From Rostrohypoxylon terebratum (taxonomy: Eukaryota; Ascomycota; Sordariomycetes; Xylariales; Hypoxylaceae), in assembly GCA_022497145.1 (NCBI GenBank), contig MU385875.1, positions 248,001 through 312,000 of the forward strand: a DNA stretch of 64,000 bases. Reading direction: 5' to 3'. The position numbers and the translations under genes were made by a program. Shown here in pieces: positions 48,306-58,472 of this stretch (within the stretch, counting starts at the first letter, position 1; every line of letters starts with the position of its first letter). Under the pieces are notes generated by a model, which made no database searches, was not told where the DNA came from, and saw only the letters and a list, made by a program, of their open reading frames with translations.

Positions 48306-49527
48306 ATGATTATTCCCCAAGAAATTGCCGAGGCTGCCACTGAGGTAGCAACTAATATTCTTCCTCAGCAGGCTGGCCATGCTCCATTGCCAACTGTGAT
48401 CCCTGATATTCCTCATGTATACCACCAAACTTCAACCGAAGTAGGCCATAGGACCTTATGGTGAGTGGTCTCGTAAACGGTCGCCTTGTTCTAGCTACTC
48501 ATATCAATATTTGCTAGGGTTGTCTGCGTTTTGATGGGGGCCTCCTCACTGGCCTTCTATCTGATGGCTATGAGAGTTCCCGTGGTAAGAAGCAATCGTC
48601 TGTTAATACGTATTATAAAAGCCCCCAATGCTAATTAGTGTAGCAAAAACGCTTCTTCCATATTATCACAGCTTTTATCACGACCATCGCGTTCCTCTCC
48701 TACTATGCCATGGCTACAGGAGACGGTATAACCACCCATTCTTACGTAACCGGAAGGTCGAAGCTAGGTGCTGTCACGGAGATTGTCGAACGCGAAATTT
48801 ATTGGGCTCGTTATGTTGATGTAAGTTCCGCATGCTTACCTTCCAACTAACTCTGATTGTCAAGAAGCGTGTGCTGATAGTATCAGTGGTCGCTCACCAC
48901 CCCCCTTCTCTTGTTGGATTTGTCTCTTCTTGCAGGTCTTAACGGCGCAAGCATCTTGGTGACCGTTGTCTCGGACGTGATCATGATATTGGCCGGTCTT
49001 TTTGCAGCCTTCTCAAAGGATGAGGCTCAGTCATGGGGCTGGTATGCCTTCGCCTGCATTGCGTATCTCAACATCGTCTACCAAGTCGGCTATAAAGGTC
49101 GGAACGCAGTTTCTGCCAAGGATACTAAGACGAAGGCTTTCTTCGGGGCTATCTCTCTTTTCACCTTACTGCTATGGACCGCATACCCAATGTAAGCAGC
49201 TGTTCTTATATGCTCATAAGGCAAACATGGAATCGTTAACCCTTTTTAGTGTATGGGGTATTGCCGATGGAAGTCGCCAGGTGAATGTCGACGGCGAAAT
49301 CATTGCCTACGCCGTCCTGGACGTGCTTGCTAAGGGCGTGTTCGGTTTCTGGTTACTTATAACTCATGACAGCATGGCCCAGACGGTCCCATCTTTTGAC
49401 GGGTTCTGGTCGAATGGCATATCGCACGAGGGAACACTTCGCGTGAGTTTTCCCCCATTCTGATATTTTCTTGCGTTTATTGACACCAGATTAGGTGGGA
49501 GAAGGACGCACACTGGGCAACAATTGA
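48306..49527 (+). CDS. Microbial (type I) rhodopsin, probable light-driven proton pump
   Basis: Six exons: 48306..48460, 48518..48584, 48644..48820, 48887..49191, 49250..49442 and 49495..49527, in phase, giving 309 aa with seven hydrophobic helices. The helix C signature runs across intron 3: ARYVD then WSLTTPLLLLDL. By alignment to bacteriorhodopsin, Arg130 equals R82, Asp133 equals D85 (Schiff-base acceptor) and Asp144 equals D96 (donor). WTAYP matches the helix F pocket (W182...Y185-P186). In helix G, LDVLAKGVFGFWLL gives Asp259 (D212) and the retinal Lys263 (K216), with the correct four-residue spacing. A complete D85/D96 pair points to proton pumping, like fungal CarO/LR opsins, rather than a purely sensory opsin. 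No carotenoid-cleavage gene is adjacent. It converges with a tannase gene 286 bp away. Confidence 0.95.
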
Positions 49528-49813
49528 CTGGCCTGGTCGCCTACATCGCCTTGATCTGTGGAATCGATTATGGATATTCTGGATCCCGTTTAGGCAATTC
49601 AATCGCTAGTGATGTCTTTTCCTCGAAATTGCAAAGCATGGAATGGTCTGATCTGGTAGCACACACATTGATGAGCATGTATGTAATAATCTCAACCCAG
49701 AATGTCTCGGAGATATTAAGAAGGTAGGGAGGAGCTTTGATAGAAACCATAATATTAATTGACATTACAATAAATTCGCTAGGTGCCATTTGAACGAACG
49801 AAATTTGGCGGAT

Positions 49814-51491
49814 TCAATCAACAGCGCAAGTGAAACAAGCAGCATCCGCTGGATCCCCGCAACTCTCGATATAAACACCCCTTTTTGGATAGGGACATAT
49901 GATTCTGTTATTCTTCCTCCCAAAGACATCTGTAAACATGATAGGTAAGGAGTTAGGAACTGTCCCGTTCTCCACCCACGATCGCAGGGCATCGAAAACG
50001 CCCGTTGGCTGCCCATTTCCAAAGCAGTGCGGAAGTCCGGGCACCTCATAAAATCGGTAGAACTGTTGAACGTCGGATACGAATTTCCCGATCTCGCCAT
50101 AGTATTTTTCTGCAGCTTGTATCGGTATGACTTGATCGTGCTATAAACATCGGCCATAATAATAAGCCTAATCGTACCTAGCTAACAAGAGAAGAGAAGC
50201 ATGAGGAACGCGACGTACCAGCCCATAATAGGTCATCATTTTCCCGCCAGCGTTATAGAAATCCGTGAGATTCGGATTGCTGCTTGCAACTATAGGGTCG
50301 TATTCTGTCCCCGAGGCACGCATGATTTCGTCGTAACGTTCTCGTGTTATAGTAGCGTAATCGTAGTTTGGGTCTTTCTCAACGAACAATTGTATCCATT
50401 GGTACGCAAGTGGTATTGGGTTGCTCTTGCACACGTTATCATTGCAGGTCGTTGCGGCAATCCCCGTGCCCGTTAAGTCGCCACTAAGGTCGGCGCCGTA
50501 GTTCAGCCCATACCAAATGAAGTTGCCGTCAGAATCAACTGGCCCACTCCAAGTGGCATTCGCGATGACCGCTGCAGCTCTGCTCAGTTTCATGGACTTA
50601 CTCTCCACTGAGCAAGTGAAGTTGGTTTCGACATATGCGAACGGATCAAATGAGCACTCCGAGGGGAATGATATGATGCCATCAACTAACCCGTCATCAC
50701 CGTCGCATTCCTGCACTGCTAAAGCTGTAAGGAAATCTAATTCGCAACCGTGCGGGTACTCATTCATAATGTTCATCAACATATGTGGCCAAAACATAGC
50801 AGGTGCCCATTGAGCCCAGTAAATCGCCGGGGCGGACGCTGCGATCCCATCGTAGGCGGTAGGGTGGTTCTGAGCCAACTCGAAGCCTTGGCGACCGCCC
50901 TGAGAGCAGCCGTTGAAATAGGAATACTCCGGTGGCTTGCCATAGAAATCTTGAATGACACTCTTCGCGATGATTGACTGGCTGTGATATTAGAGTACAT
51001 CCTTTTTCATTGTGTTTAGGTGTTCTGGGTACCATGTCGTTCAAGACATCACCACCCCAATGCCGGACCAAGACTTCGTCAATCTTGCCGGGACTCCCCA
51101 ATACCCACGTGTATGGATCCAAAGTGTTGGCAATCCCGGCATCCGTGCTGGCGGTGGCGTACCCCTCGCCAATAGCCCCTGCCATGTTGCCGTAGCTCAT
51201 ATCGAATCGGCCTGGGCCGAGCCCGCTGCCTCCAGCAGCTTGGAGACGTCCGTTCCAATTCTCGGTCGGTAGCCATGTCTCTACGCTCACGACATCACTT
51301 TGCTGGCGGTGAGTGTACGATATGGTAACATTGCAGAAGCTCGCGTTCTCGACATCTAAGCCGTCGTGGTTGGGATAATACACTGGAGTGACCTGGCGGC
51401 TGTAGTCAGTCACTAACTGTGCAGATATCGTCAGAATAACGGCATTCTCGAGAGTAGGCGCGCGGATAGTTGACGGGCTGCAATTAGACAT
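49814..51491 (-). CDS. Tannase / feruloyl esterase family protein
   Basis: Three exons: 51491..51033, 50977..50219 and 50140..49814, in phase, giving 514 aa. The catalytic CS-D-HC motif is complete: GCSQGGRQG gives Cys177-Ser178, HDQVIP at the start of exon 3 gives Asp408, and GLPHCFG gives His444-Cys445; the two Cys normally form a disulfide beside the triad. Other family marks are ETWLPTENWNGRLQAAGGSG, TDAGIANTLD, WGGDVLND and AASAPAIYWAQWAPAM. Substrates of the family are gallic or ferulic esters of plant material. Unlike most relatives, the start MSNCSPSTIRAPTLE shows no signal peptide; a missing upstream exon (an acceptor-like TTGCAG overlaps the start), a truncation, or an intracellular enzyme are all possible. 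Intron 1 uses a weak GTACCC donor. Confidence 0.9.
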
Positions 51492-53507
51492 TATATTCAA
51501 AATTACAGATTCAAGCTCATGGCGAGGTCACAGTTCACAGGAATGCAGTGACGGGAGAATATCCGAGTACCTATCTAGATATATAACACCCCGCAGCCTA
51601 ACCTTCCAAAGGCCTGGCTGGATCTGGGATGGTCGGCAGATGTTGAATCAGGCCTTATCTTGTACTACGTCGTAGGGCCATTTCTGTGCTGTAGTCTGTA
51701 GAGCCTACATGCGTCGTTTCTAGATTAAATCGTGGACAAGACAGCCTCTGTCCAGTCCACGATTGTCGCAATCGAATGTATGAGACGACTCGAGAATCCT
51801 ATGTGTCATTATTGATAGAATGTTCAACGGGATGACAATAAGACAATGAACGTTGTGTACTATGTAGGTACAGGTATGTGACAGATTTACAGATGCTTGA
51901 CTTTAGGAGGGGGATGCAGCGAAACGTGGTGTTTGCTTGGATTAGGACCTAGGCAGAAGGACCAGAGAGAAAGTGCCCCATGTATTAATGGCACCGTAAT
52001 ACACTGTCCCGATTGACCAATCAAAAACCGGGATTTATACAGTGTATCACGGTACTATTAGTACATAGGGCACTTTCTCTCTGGTCCTTCTGCTAGGTAA
52101 GGGTCGGGGGGATTCGCGTCTCATCCGCTTTCCTCTTATTCTTCTTTTGTAGATAGAATTGAGTAATCGAATATTAGTCTCTATGATACTTCGTACTCAA
52201 GTATAGAATAGAATCCATCAAAAATAAGATTAAAAGTAAAAGTAAAATTACAAAACAAAACAAAAACAGAAGCTACCACCGTGTACATACATCAAATAGG
52301 AGGAGGTTGGTCAACCTTGAAATAATTATTTCTACTACGAAGCAGGCCCGTGCAGTCATTATCCAAACGGAATCCAACTGGTTCCAAGACATCTAATACC
52401 TAATATAATATAATATAATATAATATAATATGCTATGCTATGCAACTTCTGCAAATCGATTGCCATCTATTAGATGTCATAATTGATTTGTCAAGTCGAA
52501 GCTACATCCATACCTAGGTCCTAAATATCCATATTATGTAGGTAGGTATGTATTATGTATTGTACAATACCTATAAAAGTATAATACTATGTAAAAGTAT
52601 AAGTACTTACCTAATATCTATACCTCATTTTAGTAGTAAGAAACAGCAACCTTGAATTAATAGGAGCTGGAAGTTACCGTAGTGACCCATATCCCCGTCC
52701 TCTCCGCCATCTGGAGCCGCCACACAGAGCACCACTACCTGCCCAGTGACTCGTCAAGGATCAGTCCAGTGCGCTTGCGTGTGTGTAGTGTATGTGTGTG
52801 TGTGCTTTCCATTATTTGCCCGGTTTCCAGTAGAGGTACATCTTCCCATCTTCCCCTCCTGCCAGCCCGCCAGCCCGCCTCCCGCCTATTCCAAACCCTA
52901 AACTCGACTTGGATTATGTGGACTTGGGACTGGAGTTTCCCGTCCGTTGTTTTCCAGCTGCCACTTACACAGTAGGTAACTGCACCACGCACCACGCACC
53001 ATGCACCACTTGCGCGCCCACAAACCTTGAACCGCGAACCCCGACATGCGACTCTGCGACAGCTCCAGGAATTGGCTCGATCACGTTCGCCTCGTTATTA
53101 GCAATTAGTCATTAGCAATTGCCAATTATCAATAGATTCGAAATTACGATATGTATGCACATACCATTAAACCATTAAACCATTAGAATTTCGCGGCAAG
53201 ATATCCCTGTGACACAACTATCTCTGCACACCCTTGTCGCACTTGGAAAGCTGTCGCAATAGCCATCTCCAATTGGTCAGATTCTCGTCGCAACCTCCTG
53301 TTTACCTTGCAACCTCAACGACCTCAATCTTTGACTTCACCCATCTCTCGTCTTTTTTCTCATCGTCTCTCCATCAACATCCACCCAAACTTTCTTCGCA
53401 TTTACATGTTCAAAGTCGCCATTATCTAGCGACTAACCCCGAATTACTTGTGATTTATTTTTGTTTGTCCGCCATTTTCATCATTTAGCCCCCACCGCAA
53501 CACCATC
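51492..53507. other. Intergenic upstream of tannase and peroxiredoxin
   Basis: About 2 kb without a gene. It contains a foldback element (51947..52098), a (TAATA)n then (TGCTA)n tract at about 52401..52443, and a pyrimidine-rich promoter region before 53508. Confidence 0.55.
51947..52098. mobile_element. Foldback / MITE-like element with near-perfect arms
   Basis: The left arm from ACCTAGGCAGAAGGACCAGA continues as GAGAAAGTGCCCCATGTA, and the right arm, read as reverse complement from 52098, is ACCTAGCAGAAGGACCAGAG then AGAAAGTGCCCTATGTA. The arms are about 65 bp each with scattered transitions; only a short loop with CCAATCAAAAACC separates them. It is non-coding. The whole unit could fold into one long hairpin. 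No clear target-site duplication is seen. Confidence 0.65.
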
Positions 53508-54317
53508 ATGCCGGTTGAGCTCCGCAAGCGCAAAGCTCCCGCGCTGGTTCCAGAGCCTCCAACCAAGAAGCAAACCAAGGTTTCCCAGGTAGCCACCAAG
53601 GCCAAAGAGACTGTTAAGGGCAAACCTGCAAAAGCCGCCAAAGCTTCTGATGCCAATGGCTCATCTAAACCCGCAAAGCCTGTCGTGGGCGATGTCGTCG
53701 CTCTCGACGGCTTTGGTGGCGAGGTTGAGACCCATGATGGCAAGAAGACTACTCTGAAGGCTCTTGTCGAGGAGAGCAAATCCGGTGTGGTGATCTTCAC
53801 ATACCCTAGGGCCTCTACGCCGGGCTGTAAGTTTGATCCCACCCAAATCTCTATAATGCGGCGCTCGCCAAGTCTGACCGGTTCTATAGGTACCAACCAA
53901 GCTTGTCTCTTCAGAGACTCTTACGAGCCCTTGACCAAAGGTGGCCTTGCCATCTACGGCCTCTCGTCTGATTCCCCCAAGGCAAATACGACTTTCAAAA
54001 CCAAGCAAAACCTACCGTACTCGCTTCTATGCGATCCCAGCGCCACTCTGATCGACGCTATTGGGCTCAAGAAGTCACCCAAGGGTACCATCCGCGGCGT
54101 TTTTGCCCTAAACAAAGACGGTAAAGTTCTCTTAGCCGAGCCCGGCGGACCAGCTGCGACGGTTGATGCCGTCAAGAAGCTGGTCGCTGAAAGCGAAGGA
54201 GATGCTGCCAAGGAGGAGCCAGCTGAAGAGAAGCCTGCGGAGAAATCGGAAGAAGAGGCCAAACCTACTAACGGAGAGGCTACCGAGGACAAGAAGGCCG
54301 ACGGTGCCAATGAGTAA
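53508..54317 (+). CDS. PrxQ/BCP-type peroxiredoxin, probable nuclear thiol peroxidase (Dot5-like)
   Basis: Exons 53508..53826 and 53890..54317, giving 248 aa. The N-terminal 60 residues are Lys/Pro/Ala-rich with basic clusters (ELRKRK, KKQTK) suited to nuclear import. The AhpC/TSA fold follows: VVIFTYPRASTPGC gives peroxidatic Cys107, then TNQAC gives Cys112, the PrxQ-type resolving Cys five residues later. YGLSSDSPKANTTF and LPYSLLCDPSATLIDAIGLK are typical later elements. The tail is Glu/Lys/Ala-rich. The enzyme reduces hydrogen peroxide and alkyl peroxides with thioredoxin. The intron splits the active-site Cys codon. The following complex I gene is on the same strand, separated by 637 bp. 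Confidence 0.94.
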   Translation: MPVELRKRKAPALVPEPPTKKQTKVSQVATKAKETVKGKPAKAAKASDANGSSKPAKPVVGDVVALDGFGGEVETHDGKKTTLKALVEESKSGVVIFTYPRASTPGCKFDPTQISIMRRSPSLTGSIGTNQACLFRDSYEPLTKGGLAIYGLSSDSPKANTTFKTKQNLPYSLLCDPSATLIDAIGLKKSPKGTIRGVFALNKDGKVLLAEPGGPAATVDAVKKLVAESEGDAAKEEPAEEKPAEKSEEEAKPTNGEATEDKKADGANE

Positions 54318-54954
54318 GGCGATAAAAGCTTGGTTGCCTACCTTTACCCACTATGGGATATGGTTGTTTTTTTGTCTAGCTATTACCATAGGACTTGTTT
54401 AGTATCCGGTCGAAGCGCAACGGTTTGATGTTTGATGTTTGACGTTTGATTGGGTGGTGGTATTTAGGACCTAGGTAGCTTGATTCAATATTGTTGATAT
54501 GTAATGATGGATCCATTGTATTTCGTAGATTGATGGAATTCTATTTGGTGATGCGTGCTACATGATACATGCATCTACTTCCCATCGTAGGACTCGTAAG
54601 GCACTATCTTAGGTACCTTGACGTACATAAATGACAGTGAAATAAGTTATAACAAATCAAGATGTTCATTTAATAATTGACGCAGTTGTTTTGGTGTTAT
54701 AGTGAATTGTATGAGGTACCTAACAGTGGGGAAATAGAACAACCGATATTTACCCGCCAATGGAGTGAGTGGATCCTTCTTTGACCAACACGATGAATCT
54801 GATTGGACCCAAATGTTCAAATGTTCATCATCGTCAATTGAAATCAATCAAAACCTCAACACCACCGGAATGTCCATAATCTAGCCGAGCTTCGTCATTT
54901 TCTCTCGATTGAATCTCCTTTGCACTTGCCATCGCCATCGCCATCGCATTCGCT
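54318..54954. other. Intergenic between peroxiredoxin and complex I genes
   Basis: No coding frame. An inverted CCAAT box (ATTGG, 54802..54806) lies about 150 bp before the complex I start, a common position for HAP-complex sites of respiratory genes. Confidence 0.5.
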
Positions 54955-56005
54955 ATGGCGTCGAAGCTCGCTCCGGTCGTTCTCCGAACAGCAGCTCGCT
55001 CAGTATGCCGGGCTCCTCGGCGGCCACAGTTCCGGGCCTTCACGGCTAGTAGCTCCCAGAAGAGTGAAACCCTCGCGGTGGTATGTTCTCACCTCCTCCA
55101 GATCAATCCAAACTTGAGCGGGAATACCGGAAGCTAGTTAGCTGTGTTAGCCTCCGTTACTGTCCATTCCTATCCTCGTATCCTCGTATACAACGGATCA
55201 TCATTTCGGAGTTCGAAACTCATCTGAATGTGCCTCATCTCCCAAAGCTTAAGCTAATATTCGCGATAACAGCACCGAAACACACCCGATAACAATCCCA
55301 ACCTACCCTTCAAGTTCACAGCCCAGAATGAGGAAGTCATTGCAGAGATCCTCAAACGATACCCTCCCCAATACAAGAAAGCTGCCGTGATGCCGCTGCT
55401 AGATTTGGGCCAGCGCCAACATGGCTTCACATCCATATCAGTCATGAACGAGGTAGCGCGAATCCTCGAGATGCCTCCTACGCGAGTATACGAGGTCGCC
55501 TCCTTCTACACCATGTACAACCGGACGCCAGTTGGCAAGTTCTTCGTCCAAGCTTGCACGACAGTAAGTTCATCCAATCATCCGAGCCCAAGATGCCCAT
55601 CGCGAAACGAACCGCCTTCTCACGATACCCCGCTTCTAACAGACACCATGCCAACTCGGCGGCTGCGGCAGCGACAAGATCGTGAAGGCGATCAAGGAAC
55701 AACTAGGTATCAAGCAAGGCGAGACGACAGCGGACGGACTCTTCACATTTATCGAGGTAGAGTGTCTGGGCGCCTGCGTCAACGCGCCCATGATCCAGAT
55801 CAACGACGACTTCTACGAGGACCTAACGCCGGAGACGACCAAGCAGCTCCTCGCGGCGCTCAAGGAGAGTGCCACCCCCGGTTCCAAAGCCAAGGTGCCC
55901 GCCCCCGGCCCCCTGAGCGGCCGCGAGACTTGCGAAAACAGCGCTGGCCAGACCAGCTTAACAAGTGAGCCTTGGGGTATCGAGACCACGAGGAAGGATC
56001 TATAA
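54955..56005 (+). CDS. nuo-24: NADH:ubiquinone oxidoreductase 24-kDa subunit (NDUFV2 homologue)
   Basis: Exons 54955..55080, 55273..55563 and 55643..56005 (introns 192 and 79 nt), giving 259 aa. The first 40 residues are Arg/Ala/Ser-rich without acidic residues (MASKLAPVVLRTAARSVCRA), a mitochondrial presequence. The mature part contains NTPDNNPNLPFKFTAQNEEV, GQRQHGFTSISVMNEVARIL and YEVASFYTMYNRTPVGKF. The N1a [2Fe-2S] ligands are Cys137 and Cys142 (C-x4-C, split by intron 2) and Cys180 and Cys184 (ECLGAC). It belongs to the NADH-oxidising tip of complex I in the mitochondrial matrix arm. Confidence 0.96.
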
Positions 56006-56935
56006 TTACTAAGGACGAGGAGGAATGGCCGCGTGGGGGGCTTGGGCTTGGGCCTGGGCGTCGACTTAGATATGTATATAAGCCATACCTGCTGTATTGA
56101 TTCATGAACGAAATAATTTCGCCATTCTCCCACGTGCTATAAACAAGACCCCCATGTACACAGACTTATCTCGAGGCTTTCTATACTAATTTCTTATCTT
56201 TAGGTAGGCAGAATGGAGTTGTACGCTATTCAAGGGGTCGAGAGAGATCTCAATCCAACATCGAAATCAGACTATACGTCTCTTCTCTTTCAACACCAAA
56301 TCATTTAGCACTGCATACGGTCTCTCTCGACAGCGCCAGCATTTCTCACCGTTAACTTCGTGATAGAATATGACATCCTAAACCTTCTCTTCTTACTCAT
56401 TTTGAAGACCTAACCACCGTTCATCTGCTAGATCAGAATCAAACGGCGGACTATGCAGAGCATGACTCTAGTCCAAGATGTCAAAAGCGGCCTCTCATCG
56501 TAGAGCGAATCAAGCAGAGCTATACGGTGGGTGATACGACGGAAAATGGTGAGTTTAGAGGGGTGAATAAATCCGCATCCAATGACTATTAAACTAAACG
56601 TTTCAGGCGACTTCGCACCTGGCGCATACCTATATAAGTAGCCGACCTAAATGGATCTGTATATAAGCCGTAACGTCACCGATGCCACCAGAGCGAATGA
56701 TCAATGCCCGCAATGCTATGCCTATGCTCATATATCCTGCCCTTTTTTTTTCAACTTGCCTCATACAAACCCCGTATAGATTTTATGCTTGCTCAGGCCA
56801 GTATTAAACCCGGCAAGTCACGAGAAAACCTCCGATATATAGTATTATAGGTAGCAAATTATCCAAATCCTTCGCCATGCATAATATAATCCATCATACA
56901 GTTGATGGACCTGGTAGGAGCGGTTTGTGGTAGTA
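56006..56935. other. Intergenic between convergent complex I and ubiquitin-like genes
   Basis: No coding frame; both 3' ends lie here. Confidence 0.5.
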
Positions 56936-58472
56936 TTAAAGGCCGTCCTGGCGCTTCCGCGTCTTGCCTTTCGGCTTCGGCACCTCGATTACTTGCCACC
57001 CGGCAGGTCGGAAAGGGGGAACAATGATTCCCCTTCCAGCGCCACGAGCCATGCCTTGACCCCTCCCGTGAAAAATCGGGACGGTTTGGACGCCGGGCGG
57101 GTGTAGAAGCGGTCCTGTCGAGGGTAGCTGTTGCGGCTGCGGCGGGAGGTTCATCGGCCATATGTGCATTGAGATGGACATTCCCGGCTCGATCAGATCT
57201 TCCCATAGATCGGGCAAGATGATGATCCCCGTGTCCTGGTGAGCGGGAGTAGACGGAGGCGGAGCTTGCGGGAGCGCGTCTCCGTTCGGCGATTCTCCTA
57301 TCTCGGATCCGACATCAGGTGATGTCGCAGAGGGGATTGAAGTAGCAATGAGGTCGTAACGTCCCGCCGTCACAACCGGCGCTATGGCATCGACATGATC
57401 GAAGCAGCTTCGCACCAGACGTCTCATACCCTACAGCCCAACCAATTAGTCCATTTCTGATATAACTATAACTAGTATGTTGCAGATATGTTATTCAAAT
57501 CACGTCCTCAACTTGACGTTCCCCTAAAGATGTTGACAGGGGCTGTGTTCAGACCACCCCCTAGATATTTGGGCACAATTCGGTCGAAGATAACGAAAAT
57601 CTACTTACAGCCCACGTTTTAGCTTTCTCCCAAGGGAAGATGTATTTGCGTCCCACGGCATCCTTGAATCGAATAGGAAGTTTCTTCGGAGGTCGATCCG
57701 CGGATTTCTCCCAGCCAAGCTCCCCATATTGAAGCGGTCGGAAAGGTTGTGCTCCTGACCCTTCGCCAACTTTTTGGTCCGTCGTAGTCGGTGTCGAGTT
57801 GGCCGGCTTTGAACCCGATTCTCGTTCTGGTTCAAGTTTCTGTTCCCGTTCTTGTTTGGGAGGTTGGCTATCATTTATATGTGGTTCTTGTGATGGCGTT
57901 CCGGGGCTCTTCGTTTGAGATTTTACATCTGATATCCCAGAGACGGACTCTGGGGAGGCCAATTGGGACCTATGTTGGTCGCAATCTTCGAGCGCAGGAC
58001 CACTAGCAACTTCGCCGTTCACACCGTCCGTATCTGATGCATTAGACGCATTAGATAGCTTAGACATGCTTAGATTCTCGGTTATACTGGGAGGATTGGA
58101 AGTGCGTGCTCGCGATTGCGGGGTGTCTCTTTCAGAAACCTCGCCATTCTTAGGGACTGATCCATCAGGAATGTCTGAACTGGTCCTCATAGGAGTTTTG
58201 CCTTTATCCTTAGAATCAGGTATCTGCCGATGAGTCTGTCTTCTGTCACATTGGGGGCCGCTCTCCAAGTTGTGGAGGTTTGTCTCCGGTGCATTTATAG
58301 TTGTCGATTGAACAACCACTTCCTTATTTCCGCGACTTGAGGGATCGCCAGGGCCTATTTTCTCGTTCAAAGAGACATCGTTACTTAATGCGGACGAGGT
58401 AGCATCACCATGGGCGTCGGCGACGGATGATTGCATATCCACATCGATTGGATCTCGTTCTCGGCCAGCCAT
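56936..58472 (-). CDS. Fungal ubiquitin-like-domain protein
   Basis: Exons 58472..57609 and 57430..56936 (intron 178 nt), giving 452 aa. Residues 1-255 are disordered, rich in Ser, Asp, Glu and Pro. A ubiquitin-like fold then spans about residues 267-385 across the intron: PIRFKDAVGRKYIFPWEKAK, GMRRLVRSCFDHV, GRYDLI, then GIIILPDLWEDLIEPGMSIS with MHIWPM. This pattern (RFKDAVGRK...IILP..W...I.P...I.MHMWPM) is a widespread, functionally obscure fungal domain. Here a Pro/Ser insert of about 35 residues separates GRYDLI from GIIILPD. The tail has GRGQGMARGAGRG and a basic end (KPKGKTRKRQ) that may bind nucleic acid. No role is assigned. Confidence 0.85.
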
